DNA of 64,000 nt. It comes from Acidobacteriota bacterium (lineage in GTDB: Bacteria; Acidobacteriota; UBA6911). Location of the stretch: NCBI GenBank assembly GCA_012719455.1, contig JAAYAJ010000007.1, positions 1 through 64,000 on the forward strand, in the 5' to 3' direction. The position numbers and the translations under genes were made by a program. Position 1 is the first letter of the stretch, and the number at the start of each line of letters is the position of its first letter. A model generated the notes under the pieces. It was given only the letters and a program-made list of their open reading frames with translations, had not been told where the DNA came from and made no database searches. Below are positions 25,644-34,808 of the stretch, in pieces.

Positions 25644-27236
25644 ATGAAAATCAACACCATCACAATAGGGCGCGCTTTCGCGGCCGCCCTGATCCTGTTC
25701 TTGTCGAAGCCGGCCCTGGGGGGCGAGGCGGATGCGCGCGAGAAGTGTGCGTCGCTTTCGACCCTGTCCACTCCAACCTTCAGGGTGGATACGGCGGAAT
25801 GGGTGGCGGCCGGTCGCCTGCCGGCGGGTCCCTTCGGAGAAACGGCGGAGGCCCCCTCCCATTGCCTGTTTCGCGTCGTGCTCGATCCGCGCGAATCGGG
25901 GATGGAGGAGATGAGCTATGGCACCGGCATCGAGCTGCGAATGCCGCTTGACTGGAACGGGCGCATGCTGTTTCAGGGGGGAGGGGGCCTTGACGGCGTA
26001 CTGATCCCCGCATTCGGTTCGGTCTCGGGATTCCCGTCCGCGCTTGCAAGGGGTTTCGCGGTGGTCTCGACCGACGGCGGGCATAGGGGCCGCAACAACG
26101 TGGACGCCCGCTTCGCCGTCGACCAGCAGGCCAAGCTCGATTTCGCCTACCAGGCGGTGGCGCGGACCACGCGCGAGGCCAAAGCCCTCATCGGGCGATA
26201 CTACGGCCGCAAGCCGGAATATTCCTACTTCATGGGTTGTTCCACGGGCGGGCGCGAGGCGATGATGGCGGCACAGCGACTCCCGCTGGAATTCGACGGG
26301 GTGGTCGCCGGAAACCCCTCCTTCAACCTGACGCAGGTCGCCGTCAACCAGATCTGGAGTCTGCAGGCGGTTGCGCGGATTGCGCCCCGGGACGAGACAG
26401 GCAAGCCGCTGTTGTTCGAGGCCTTCACCGATGCCCAGCTGCAAGCCGTGGCCGCGGGCGTGCTCGGGCAATGCGACGCTCTTGACGGCCTCGCGGACGG
26501 CATTATCCACGACTACCAGGCCTGCCGTTTCGATCCGGCCTCCCTGCGTTGCGGGACGGCACCCTGTCTTTCCACGCCGCAGATCGAGGCCCTGAAGGAT
26601 ATCCACGGCGGGACGCGCAATTCGCGGGGCGAGTCTCTCTACGGGTCGACCCCGTACGACACGGGCATCGGCCTGCCGGCATGGAGGGCTATGCACCTGG
26701 GCACCAGGGACAACCCGCCCGCGAATGCATCCCTGGGCCGCGATACGCTCCGCCTTTTCTCCATGACGCCGGCCGACCCGGAGCTCGATCCGCTCCGTTT
26801 CGATTTCGACCGGGATATCGCCGCTACCGCCGAAACCGCGGCCATCAACGACGCCGTGGCCACCCTGCATACTTCCTTCGCGGGACACGGCGGAAAGATG
26901 ATCGTCTATCACGGGCTTTCCGACCAGGCGATGTGGGCCGGCGCCCTGACGCGCTGGTATGAGCGCCTGACGCCCCGCGACGGCCAGGGCCCGCAATCGT
27001 GGGCCCGCCTTTTTCTGGTTCCGGGCATGACACATTGCGGCGGCGGCCAGTCGACGGACCGGTTCGACATGCTCTCGGCGATCCAGGAATGGGTCGAGCA
27101 GGGACGGGCTCCGGACCGCGTGGTCGCCTCGGGAAAAGCCTTTCCCGGCGTGACCCGTCCGCTCTGTCCCTATCCGAAGGTGGCCCGGTTTGACGGCGGC
27201 GACGAGGATGACGAGAAGAGCTTCTCCTGCCGCTGA
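25644..27236 (+). CDS. Exported tannase/feruloyl esterase family protein 1
   Basis: The 530-residue protein has a signal peptide (RAFAAALILFLSKPALGG) and the tannase-family alpha/beta-hydrolase core: GGGGLDG near residue 112, VVSTDGGHRG, the nucleophile elbow GCSTGGRE (Ser200), IVYHGLSDQAMW with the catalytic Asp region, and a PGMTHCGGG His near the C-terminus. Cys199 next to the Ser and the Cys after the His are the pair that forms the conserved disulfide in this family. Substrates are gallate, ferulate or other aryl or alkyl esters, outside the cytoplasm. GGGGAG precedes the chosen ATG; the longer frame to 25455 lacks a signal peptide at its start. Confidence 0.88.
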   Translation: MKINTITIGRAFAAALILFLSKPALGGEADAREKCASLSTLSTPTFRVDTAEWVAAGRLPAGPFGETAEAPSHCLFRVVLDPRESGMEEMSYGTGIELRMPLDWNGRMLFQGGGGLDGVLIPAFGSVSGFPSALARGFAVVSTDGGHRGRNNVDARFAVDQQAKLDFAYQAVARTTREAKALIGRYYGRKPEYSYFMGCSTGGREAMMAAQRLPLEFDGVVAGNPSFNLTQVAVNQIWSLQAVARIAPRDETGKPLLFEAFTDAQLQAVAAGVLGQCDALDGLADGIIHDYQACRFDPASLRCGTAPCLSTPQIEALKDIHGGTRNSRGESLYGSTPYDTGIGLPAWRAMHLGTRDNPPANASLGRDTLRLFSMTPADPELDPLRFDFDRDIAATAETAAINDAVATLHTSFAGHGGKMIVYHGLSDQAMWAGALTRWYERLTPRDGQGPQSWARLFLVPGMTHCGGGQSTDRFDMLSAIQEWVEQGRAPDRVVASGKAFPGVTRPLCPYPKVARFDGGDEDDEKSFSCR

Positions 27237-27286
27237 AGGGCGTGCAGTTCATGACACAATCCGGGGAAAAACCGGGAGGAGGCCGA

Positions 27287-28984
27287 ATGATGGACAGGAA
27301 GTCGCAAAACGGCGGTGGACTCAATCGTCGGCAGGCCCTGCTGCTCACCGCTTCGGCGGGCGTGGCCGCGTGGGTGGGAACAGCCTGCGCCCCGGGCGGA
27401 GGCGCCAAAAGGGGCGCGTCCGGGTCTGCGGCGGCGAGCTGCAGTACTCCGCGGACGGCGGTCGCCCGCACGCAATACGGGAAGGTGCGCGGGTATGTCG
27501 AGGATGGAGTCCTGACCTTCAAGGGAGTTCCGTACGGCGCCGACACCGGGGGGGAGAACCGATGGCTTCCGGCCCGACCGCCCGCGCCGTGGGAGGGTGA
27601 ATACCCGGCCCTGACCTACGGCCCCAATTGTCCGCAGAACCTTCATGACTGGTCGAGCGAGCAGACGTTCCTTCAGCAGTGGACCGACGGCTGGCAGGGC
27701 GAGGACATGCTCAAGGTGAACGTGTGGACACCGGGCCTCGAGGGCAAACGCCCGGTGATGTTCTACATCCACGGCGGCGGCTACGCCTTCGGTTCGGCTT
27801 ACGAACTGGCCGCGCAGGACGGGGCGCAGATGGCTCGGCATCATGATGTCGTGTGCGTGACGGTCAATCACCGTCTCAACGTGCTCGGGTTCCTCGATGT
27901 CTCCTCGATTGGAGGTGCGGCGTATGCCGATTCGGCCAACGTCGGGATGACCGACCTGGTGGCCGCGCTCCGCTGGGTTCGGGACAACATCGCCCATTTC
28001 GGCGGCGATCCGGACTGCGTCATGATTTACGGCCAGTCGGGAGGGGGTTCCAAGGTGACGACGCTGCTGGGAATGCCCTCGGCGGCTGGACTGATCCATC
28101 GTGCTTCGGCGCAGTCGGGCGGCGGAGGGGATGCCCCCGGGGCCGAGCAGTCAGGGGAATACGCCCGGCGCGTCATCGCCGAACTCGGCGTCCGGGATAT
28201 CGCCGAGCTGCAGAAGGTGGAATGGTCCCGGTTGAACCGGGTGGGGAGCGCCGTGGCGGCGGCGATGAACCCCCCCATGGGGGTGCATGGACCGATCGCG
28301 CCCCCGGGAACGGAGCAGCCGCGCGTAGGCTGGGGGCCGACGCTCGACGGCCGCGTCATCACGATGAAGTCGTTCTTCGAGGACGCCCCCGCGATATCCA
28401 GGGACATACCGATGTTGTTCGGCTCGGTGAGCGAAGAAGGGAACAGCATGCGTTCCAGGCCGACGGAGGACGAGTGGCGGGCCACCCTGACCCGAAGCTA
28501 CGGCGAAGCCAAGGCCACGGCGCTGATTGCGGCGATGAAGAAGGCGCACCCGGAGAAGAGCATCCGCACGCTGTCCTACATGTGCAACGGCAGCGGACTG
28601 AACACCTTCAACATCTGCAACAACGCCATCCGCATGGCCGGCATGAAATATCGACAGAAGGGGGCGCCCGCGTTCCTTTGGTATTTCACCTGGCAGTCGC
28701 CGATGCTGGAAGACGCGGGCGCCTGGCACACGGCGGAACTCGCCTTCTGTTTCGATAACACGAAGCGGTGTGAACAGGGGACGGGGAACGGGCCGGAAGC
28801 GCAGGCGCTGGCAAGGAAAATGGCCACCGCCTGGGCCAATTTCGCGCGCACCGGCAACCCCAGCCAGCCGGGGCTCGCCTGGGAGGCCTTCGATCCGGTC
28901 CGCTGCCAGACGATGGTGTTTGACGATCACTGCCGGATGGTCGATGATCCGGAAGGGGAAGTGCGCAGGATCCTGCTGTCCTAA
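27287..28984 (+). CDS. Tat-exported type-B carboxylesterase
   Basis: The 565-residue protein begins with a twin-arginine signal (NRRQALLLTASAGVAAW) ending near a Cys (GTACAPGG), so it may be lipid-anchored. The carboxylesterase/cholinesterase family motifs follow: EDMLKVNVWTP, the oxyanion HGGGYAFGS, and the nucleophile GQSGGGSK (Ser251). It hydrolyses carboxylic esters in the periplasm or on the membrane surface. The ATGATG at 27287 is chosen because a GGGAGGAGG ribosome binding site lies directly upstream; a GTG at 27242 and an ATG at 27251 are alternatives. It follows the tannase gene by 50 bases, probably in the same operon. Confidence 0.87.
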   Translation: MMDRKSQNGGGLNRRQALLLTASAGVAAWVGTACAPGGGAKRGASGSAAASCSTPRTAVARTQYGKVRGYVEDGVLTFKGVPYGADTGGENRWLPARPPAPWEGEYPALTYGPNCPQNLHDWSSEQTFLQQWTDGWQGEDMLKVNVWTPGLEGKRPVMFYIHGGGYAFGSAYELAAQDGAQMARHHDVVCVTVNHRLNVLGFLDVSSIGGAAYADSANVGMTDLVAALRWVRDNIAHFGGDPDCVMIYGQSGGGSKVTTLLGMPSAAGLIHRASAQSGGGGDAPGAEQSGEYARRVIAELGVRDIAELQKVEWSRLNRVGSAVAAAMNPPMGVHGPIAPPGTEQPRVGWGPTLDGRVITMKSFFEDAPAISRDIPMLFGSVSEEGNSMRSRPTEDEWRATLTRSYGEAKATALIAAMKKAHPEKSIRTLSYMCNGSGLNTFNICNNAIRMAGMKYRQKGAPAFLWYFTWQSPMLEDAGAWHTAELAFCFDNTKRCEQGTGNGPEAQALARKMATAWANFARTGNPSQPGLAWEAFDPVRCQTMVFDDHCRMVDDPEGEVRRILLS

Positions 28985-29121
28985 AAACGGCAGGGGGCTT
29001 CGGCGGGGAGCGGGCGAAAACTGTCAATTGCGGGGAAAGGGGGCGGGCACGCTTTCCCGGGCCTCGGCTTCGAGCGACAATAGATTGTTTGTGGCAACGG
29101 CATTAAAAAAGGAGAGATTCG

Positions 29122-29769
29122 ATGAGTTCCAAAAACGGCAAAAAGGATCAAACCCGCAGGGCATTTTTCAGTGACGTCACCGCTTCCGGTGCTTTGGCGG
29201 CGCTGGCCATGGCTCAAATGGTCTCATCGCCTGCGCAGGCGCAGGAGGCAAAGAAGCCCCAGAACAATCTGCGGATGCCGACCAACATTCCCCCATGGCC
29301 CAAGGGAACCACGGGCAACAAATACAGCCACCTGTTCTGCACCAGGCTGAAGGAGAAACCGCTGACGGACACCATCCTCACTCCGACGATCAGTTTTCGC
29401 GGCGCAAGCGACCTTCCCGGCGCCGGCATCAACATGGGATTCCGCTATTACGTCAAGCCGTACAAGATGGAACTGCAATCCCATCACCATGATGTCGACG
29501 AATACCTCTTTTTCCTGGGCGGCCAGCTGCCTGATCTGACGGCCAATTTCGACGCGGAAATCGAGATCTTCCTGGGCCCGGAGTACGAAAGGCATATCAT
29601 CACCAAGCCCTGTATTCTCTTTATCCCCAAGGGGTTCGAGCACAATCCGATGGATATCAAGAGAGTGGGGAAGCCGCTGTTGTTCATGCCGCTGCACCTG
29701 GCCCCCTACTTCAACGGAGTCTACCAGACGGGATACATGCAGTTCATCGGCAATGAAAAGATCGATTGA
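29122..29769 (+). CDS. Exported cupin-fold protein
   Basis: The 215-residue protein has a Tat-like N-terminus (TRRAFFSDVTASGALAALAM, cleavage after AQA) and a cupin-like metal site: HHH at residues 121-123 followed by Glu127 (HHHDVDEYLFFLGG) and a second motif with His in PKGFEHNP. Cupins bind metals and include dioxygenases, isomerases and decarboxylases, so the activity is open. A strong AAAGGAGAG ribosome binding site precedes the ATG. It lies between two secreted esterases; the next gene follows 25 bases later. Confidence 0.78.
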   Translation: MSSKNGKKDQTRRAFFSDVTASGALAALAMAQMVSSPAQAQEAKKPQNNLRMPTNIPPWPKGTTGNKYSHLFCTRLKEKPLTDTILTPTISFRGASDLPGAGINMGFRYYVKPYKMELQSHHHDVDEYLFFLGGQLPDLTANFDAEIEIFLGPEYERHIITKPCILFIPKGFEHNPMDIKRVGKPLLFMPLHLAPYFNGVYQTGYMQFIGNEKID

Positions 29770-29794
29770 AAAGCGGGTGCGCAAGGAGACAAAA

Positions 29795-31126
29795 ATGACC
29801 AGAACCAGATCCGTACCCTTGACCCTCGTCGCCCTCGTCGCGGCGCTGTTGCTTTCCGCCGCCTGCGCCCGGCCCCCGGGGGATGAGAAACACTGGGTGA
29901 GCGCATGGAGCACCGCCGTGCATGAGCCGCTGGCGTTCATGCCGCGCCAAGCCGTTCCCGTCCTGGAAAACCGGACGGTGCGCATGATCGTGCGCCCGAC
30001 CATTGCCGGTGAGCGCGTACGCATCCGGTTCTCCAACGCCTGCGGAAATCAACCCCTGGCCATCGGCGCCGCCCGGATCGCGCTGGTGTCCGAAGGCGAC
30101 AGGATCGTTGCGGAGTCGGACCGGCCCCTGACCTTTTCCGGCAGGGGCTCGGTCCGTATCCCGCCGGGCGCTCCCATGCTGAGCGACCCGGTGGACCTGC
30201 AATTTCAGGCCTTTGCGGAGATCGCGGTCAGCATCTTTCTCCCCGCCGCTGTTGACGATGTGACCTTTCACCTGGTGGGGCAGCAACCGACCTATATCTC
30301 GGAGCCGGGAGATTTCACGGCGGCGGCGGATATTCCGAACGCGACGACGAGGACATCCTGGTTCTTTCTTTCCGGACTGGAGGTCCATGCGCCGGGCCCG
30401 GTCGGGACGATCGTGGCCCTGGGAGATTCGATCACGGATGGTGTCGGCGCGGAACAGGAGCCTTACCAAAACTGGCCAGATCTCCTGGCCAACCGGCTGG
30501 CGGCGCAGCAATCCCTGCCCCCGTTGGCGGTGGTCAACACGGGGATCGGCGGCAATCGCGTTCTTCATGACGGCGCCGGCGTCAGCGCCCTCGCCCGCTT
30601 CGACAGGGATGTCCTGGCGCAACCCGGGGTATCCGGCGTCATACTGCTCGAGGGGATCAACGACATCGGCTGGCCGCGCATGAAGCTTCCCGCGGCTGCT
30701 CCGGGCGCTCCGGCGGCGCGCTCTGCGCCTGGCGAATCGCCATTCGCACGCCAGTTGGTCACGGCGCAGGATATCATCGCCGGGTACCGGCAGCTTATCG
30801 ATCGCGCCCACCAGCACGGAATCAGGGTATTCCTGGCGACCCTGCTCCCCTATGAAGGCGCCGACTACTACACCGAGGACGGCGAAGCGATCCGCACGGA
30901 GGTCAACGAATGGATCCGGACCGGCGCAGCGGCCGACGGGTACTTCGATTTCGACCGGGCGGTGCGCGACCCCGACAATCCAAGGCGTTTCCGTGACGGG
31001 TATCACTCCGGCGACAACCTGCACCCGAGCGCGCGCGGCTACCAGGCGATGGCCGATGCCGTCGATCTCGCCCTGCTGCGGGGAATCGAGCCCGCGGTCG
31101 GGACGGGTGGAGAAACCGGAAAGTAG
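29795..31126 (+). CDS. SGNH/GDSL hydrolase lipoprotein
   Basis: The 443-residue protein has a lipoprotein signal (LVALVAALLLSAAC, anchored Cys). It carries the GDSL block GDSITDG with nucleophile Ser212, block III GIGGNR with the oxyanion Asn, and the catalytic DNLHP at Asp407-His410. The N-terminal 200 residues form a beta-rich domain seen in plant-polysaccharide esterases of this type. It probably deacetylates or de-esterifies carbohydrates or phenolic esters at the cell surface. The internal ATG at 29795 is chosen for its GGAG ribosome binding site and lipoprotein signal. Confidence 0.86.
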   Translation: MTRTRSVPLTLVALVAALLLSAACARPPGDEKHWVSAWSTAVHEPLAFMPRQAVPVLENRTVRMIVRPTIAGERVRIRFSNACGNQPLAIGAARIALVSEGDRIVAESDRPLTFSGRGSVRIPPGAPMLSDPVDLQFQAFAEIAVSIFLPAAVDDVTFHLVGQQPTYISEPGDFTAAADIPNATTRTSWFFLSGLEVHAPGPVGTIVALGDSITDGVGAEQEPYQNWPDLLANRLAAQQSLPPLAVVNTGIGGNRVLHDGAGVSALARFDRDVLAQPGVSGVILLEGINDIGWPRMKLPAAAPGAPAARSAPGESPFARQLVTAQDIIAGYRQLIDRAHQHGIRVFLATLLPYEGADYYTEDGEAIRTEVNEWIRTGAAADGYFDFDRAVRDPDNPRRFRDGYHSGDNLHPSARGYQAMADAVDLALLRGIEPAVGTGGETGK

Positions 31127-31134
31127 CCCCGCTC

Positions 31135-32625
31135 CTATGCCGGGAGCGACATGTCCGACGGCCCGATGATGCCGACTCCCATCCGCAGCATCTCTTCGCG
31201 GATGGCCTTTTCGTAGGTGCCGGCGACCATCACGTGATGGCAACCCGCCAGCCGCTGCTGAAGCTGTTCGATATACTTGAACTTCACCGCGAGTTGATTG
31301 GAGCAGTATTTGCGCACCTGCGTGGAAGCCGGCGCATCGGCAACGGGAGGGTTCTCGATATCGCTGGCCCTGAACTGGGTTTTTCCCGGCCACAGGACGA
31401 AACTTGCGAGGTCCTTGCTGAACAGTCCCAGGGTTACGTCGATTCCGACCGGGAATTGCACTTCCACGGTCGCCCCTTTTCCCATCCCGTGATAATCGCG
31501 GAGGTTGTGCGGCAGGGGCGGCGCGTCGCGCCCCTGCAAGCGTATCGGCGCGACGCAATGACGGAGAATGAGGGTCGACTTCCCGAAATCCACCTCGGAC
31601 ACGTTACACTGGTAGGCCGGCTTGCGGCTGATTTCCTGTAAAACCATGGAGGTCAGCAGCGCGCACACGTCGGCCTCGCAAGGCGCCGTAATCCCTTCGT
31701 CCCGCAACCTGGTAAAGGCCACGCACGGAAGGGGGATCGGGGGTTTGCCGCTGAAGGAAAAGCTCAGGCAGTCGATCGAGATGGCCGACAGCCGTTCCTC
31801 TTGCACGAGGGAGCGCAGGAGGAGCGTCATTCGGGCCGCATCGAGAAGCGTCCGGTCGGAAGGTTCGATGACCCGGGTCGCTTCCTTTTTCCAGAGTTCC
31901 ATCTCCTTCCTGGCCGCGGCTTCGTCGACTTTTTCCAGCAACGGCATCAGGTCTTCGACCGGCCGGTAGCGAATCCGGAGTCCCGTTTTCCTGTAAACGT
32001 AATCCGCGTTCAGGTGACCCATGGGCACGCTGGTCGAGTCGAAGGGCCTGCCGAAAATGAGAGCCTGCCGGCCGGCCAGGATCCGGGGGACCGCGAGAAT
32101 CCTCAGCAGTTCGACGGCGTGCGCTTCCGAGTTCGCCAGGATGGCGTTGGCCCCCCTGGTCCGTATCGCGGCCACGATATCCGCATCCACCATGATCAGG
32201 TCGGGATTTACGGGAAGGAGGACGATGGGGATATCCAGGGCCCCCATGTGTACGGAGATATTGCCGATATTTCCGACGGCCGTTCTCACGGTCGGCCGGA
32301 TCAGGAGAAGATCGGGACTCTGTTCCTTCACGAGTCCGGCTATCTCCTGCGGCTTGCGCTGAAGACTCTCCTGGATCGGAATCACCTGGAATTCATATTC
32401 GCGGATAGCCCGGATCGCTTCGATAAGCTTTTCATGGTCGGCCAGCGAATCGCTTACGAAAAGCACCTTCCTGGTCTTCCCGGTATTTACCGGCCGCTCC
32501 GGAACCGGGGGGGGCGGGGCTGCCGCGCCCACCCCTGAAAGAGGCAAGAGTGTGCCGGCTAGGGTCGTTGCCATGATGAAATCACGGCGGCCTACGCGGC
32601 CCGTTTTCCGTTCATCGTTCTGCAT
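31135..32625 (-). CDS. Tat-exported L-fucose/L-arabinose isomerase-like protein
   Basis: The 496-residue protein starts with a twin-arginine signal (GRRDFIMATTLAGTLLPL). The rest resembles the L-fucose/L-arabinose isomerase fold: an N-terminal domain with repeated beta-alpha units (VLFVSDSLAD, LLLIRPTV) and a C-terminal half with ISIDCLSF and EADVCALLTSMVLQEI, as in isomerase-like proteins of uncharacterised type. Export of such a fold is unusual and suggests a role other than cytoplasmic sugar isomerisation. The ATG at 32625 is preceded by GGGAGG. It converges with the SGNH gene and is divergent from tannase gene 2. Confidence 0.7.
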   Translation of the reverse strand: MQNDERKTGRVGRRDFIMATTLAGTLLPLSGVGAAAPPPPVPERPVNTGKTRKVLFVSDSLADHEKLIEAIRAIREYEFQVIPIQESLQRKPQEIAGLVKEQSPDLLLIRPTVRTAVGNIGNISVHMGALDIPIVLLPVNPDLIMVDADIVAAIRTRGANAILANSEAHAVELLRILAVPRILAGRQALIFGRPFDSTSVPMGHLNADYVYRKTGLRIRYRPVEDLMPLLEKVDEAAARKEMELWKKEATRVIEPSDRTLLDAARMTLLLRSLVQEERLSAISIDCLSFSFSGKPPIPLPCVAFTRLRDEGITAPCEADVCALLTSMVLQEISRKPAYQCNVSEVDFGKSTLILRHCVAPIRLQGRDAPPLPHNLRDYHGMGKGATVEVQFPVGIDVTLGLFSKDLASFVLWPGKTQFRASDIENPPVADAPASTQVRKYCSNQLAVKFKYIEQLQQRLAGCHHVMVAGTYEKAIREEMLRMGVGIIGPSDMSLPA

Positions 32626-32637
32626 CGGAACCTCCCG

Positions 32638-32659
32638 TTGCCGAAACCCGGTTCGGCAA
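32638..32659. promoter_or_regulatory. 22-base palindromic operator-like site
   Basis: TTGCCGAA and TTCGGCAA are perfect 8-base arms around ACCCGG. The site lies just upstream of the ribosome binding site of the isomerase-like gene, where a repressor would block its transcription. In RNA it would fold into a hairpin. Confidence 0.45.
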
Positions 32660-32765
32660 AAATCATATAATGGCCTTCTTCCGCCCGGGCGAATGTCTTG
32701 CGGATCCACGGTGTCCGGGGCATTCGAGGCGGCATGACGATCCGGTTTCCTTCCCCAATTAGCGA

Positions 32766-32794
32766 TTGCGCAAGGGTACGTTTCATACTATAAA
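32766..32794 (+). promoter_or_regulatory. Candidate promoter for tannase gene 2
   Basis: TTGCGC at 32766-32771 and TATAAA at 32789-32794 with a 17-base spacer; leader of about 205 bases. Confidence 0.5.
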
Positions 32795-33007
32795 GATTCG
32801 ACCGGACGAATGGAACAACTGTTTAACCCCTGGCTTTTTCGCGTCTCGTCCCGATACCGGAACGGCTCGTCCCGTCGAGTTCAGGGAAAGGGACGATGCA
32901 GGATGGCAATGACGGCGCATCATGGAAACGTGAGGAAACGTGAGCGGAGCATGGGCGCAGCGCGGGCGGAGCGCGGGCCCTCCCGGACAATGATAGGAGA
33001 AACCCTG

Positions 33008-34795
33008 ATGTTGGAAAGAGGAAAGGTGGCGTGGTGGAGGTTGGTGGTCGCAATCGGGCTGCTGTTGCTTGCGGGCGCGGGCCCTGCGGCGGCGCAGACG
33101 GGTGTTCCCCCGGGCGGCGCCGAAAACAGGGAGATCGCGCAATCCGATTGCACGGCGGAGAAAATCGGCTCTTCCATCCCCGTATCCGCGATCGGCGAAC
33201 CGGTATCCGGAGTAACCCTGGAGGCGCCGGTCTGGACGCCGGCCGCGGGCCCGGCGCCCGCCTATTGCACGGTAAACGGGAGCATGGCGCCGGTCTCCAG
33301 GGAACCGTCTTCCCGGCCCATCAATTTCCGGGTTGTGCTCCCGGCATCCTGGAGTCGCCGCGCCGTGCAATTGGGGGGCGGGGGCATGAACGGCATGATC
33401 CCCAATCTGCTGGGGGGCGCCAATATGGGGCCGGGGCCTTCACTGATCCAGCTTGGATTCGCCACTTACGGCAGCGATTCTGGGCACCAGACCGCCTTCA
33501 GGGGATTCAGCAAGTCCGGCCCGCCCGCGGGGCCGCCTCCCGCTGGCACGGGCGACGATTGGGCCCTCAACGATGAAGCCATCATGAACCTGGGGTACAT
33601 GCAAATGAAGAAGACGCACGATGCCGCCCTGGTCATCATGGAAAGGCTTTATGGGGAAAAGCCGCGCTTCAATTACTACATGGGAAGTTCCCAGGGGGGC
33701 AGGGAAGCGCTCACCGTGGCGCAGCGGTATCCCGAGGATTATGACGGCATCGCCGCGAACGTTCCCATCGTGGGTCTTTCGACCCTGATGCTTGCGCCGG
33801 AATTGATTCGCATCCAGGAAAAGCCCCTCGCCAACTGGGTGCCGCCGAGTAAAACAAACGCCATCCGCGGTGAGTTCATGCGCCAATGCGACGGCCTGGA
33901 TGGATTGACGGATGGAATCATCAACAATTACATCGCCTGCCGCGCGATCTTCGACCGCACGCAGGCACCCCGCACAAGCGATCCCTGGAAGGCCAAACGC
34001 TGCCCGAACAACACGGATCCCGATCCCGAGGACACCAGCGCGGACGCGTGCCTGACCGACGGACAGATTTCCACGCTCGAGGTCATCTACAGCCGCTACG
34101 CGTTTGCGACCCCCCTGGCCAACGGGGTGAAGACATTCGGCATGTGGGTGCCCAACACGGATCCCGCGGGCGGCGGATTGATAGAGCGCAACCGTTTCCG
34201 CGGGCAGGAAGGCGCGGCCGAAGATGCGCCCAACCATTTCCAGATGGGCGTTCTGGGCGTGACCGGGTTTTTGATGAAGGACCTGAAGGCCAACCCGCTC
34301 GATTATGTCGAAGGGGGCAAGTGGGACGGCCGGCGGCGGGAACTCTCGCAGATTCTCGATTCCACCAATCCCGATTTGAGCGCGTTCCAAAAGCGCGGCG
34401 GGAAGATGATCGTCGCCATCGGAACCAACGACAACGTCGCCTCTCCCGGAGCGCAGCTGGATTACTTCGAATCGTTGATCGAGAAAATGGGACGGAAGAA
34501 GGTGGAGGAGTTTGCCCGCCTTTACGTGCTCCCGCAGACAGGCCATGGCTTGACCGGGACGAACTACACGATCGACGGGCAGGGGAAAGCGATCCCGGCA
34601 AAGCCCATTCCCAGCAGGTTTGACCGCTTCAATATGCTGGTGGAATGGGTCGAGAAGAATGTGCCGCCCCCGGTGCCCGCAATCGTGACGGCCGACGACA
34701 GGAGCCTGCCGATGTGCTCGTATCCCGCCTACCCCAAGTATATCGGGGGCCCGGTCGAGCGGGCGGAATCCTATCGATGCACCGACGGGAAATAG
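33008..34795 (+). CDS. Exported tannase/feruloyl esterase family protein 2
   Basis: The 595-residue protein has a signal peptide (VVAIGLLLLAGAGPAAAQ), the GGGGMNG block, TYGSDSGHQ, the nucleophile elbow GSSQGGRE (Ser228), a catalytic-Asp region around AIGTNDNVASPG and a late His in QTGHGLTG. Unlike tannase protein 1 it lacks the Cys next to the nucleophile, so the family disulfide is absent and the substrate range may differ. AGGAGA six bases before the ATG fixes the start; the longer frame to 32810 begins without a signal peptide. It leads a unit with the DUF3237-like gene. Confidence 0.86.
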   Translation: MLERGKVAWWRLVVAIGLLLLAGAGPAAAQTGVPPGGAENREIAQSDCTAEKIGSSIPVSAIGEPVSGVTLEAPVWTPAAGPAPAYCTVNGSMAPVSREPSSRPINFRVVLPASWSRRAVQLGGGGMNGMIPNLLGGANMGPGPSLIQLGFATYGSDSGHQTAFRGFSKSGPPAGPPPAGTGDDWALNDEAIMNLGYMQMKKTHDAALVIMERLYGEKPRFNYYMGSSQGGREALTVAQRYPEDYDGIAANVPIVGLSTLMLAPELIRIQEKPLANWVPPSKTNAIRGEFMRQCDGLDGLTDGIINNYIACRAIFDRTQAPRTSDPWKAKRCPNNTDPDPEDTSADACLTDGQISTLEVIYSRYAFATPLANGVKTFGMWVPNTDPAGGGLIERNRFRGQEGAAEDAPNHFQMGVLGVTGFLMKDLKANPLDYVEGGKWDGRRRELSQILDSTNPDLSAFQKRGGKMIVAIGTNDNVASPGAQLDYFESLIEKMGRKKVEEFARLYVLPQTGHGLTGTNYTIDGQGKAIPAKPIPSRFDRFNMLVEWVEKNVPPPVPAIVTADDRSLPMCSYPAYPKYIGGPVERAESYRCTDGK

Positions 34796-34808
34796 AAGGG
34801 GAGGCACC

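Larger units (their letters stand above)
32626..33007. other. Divergent intergenic region
   Basis: This 382-base gap holds a 22-base palindrome next to the minus-strand gene and a promoter for the plus-strand tannase gene (both listed). The leader 32800-33000 shows no gene. Confidence 0.5.
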
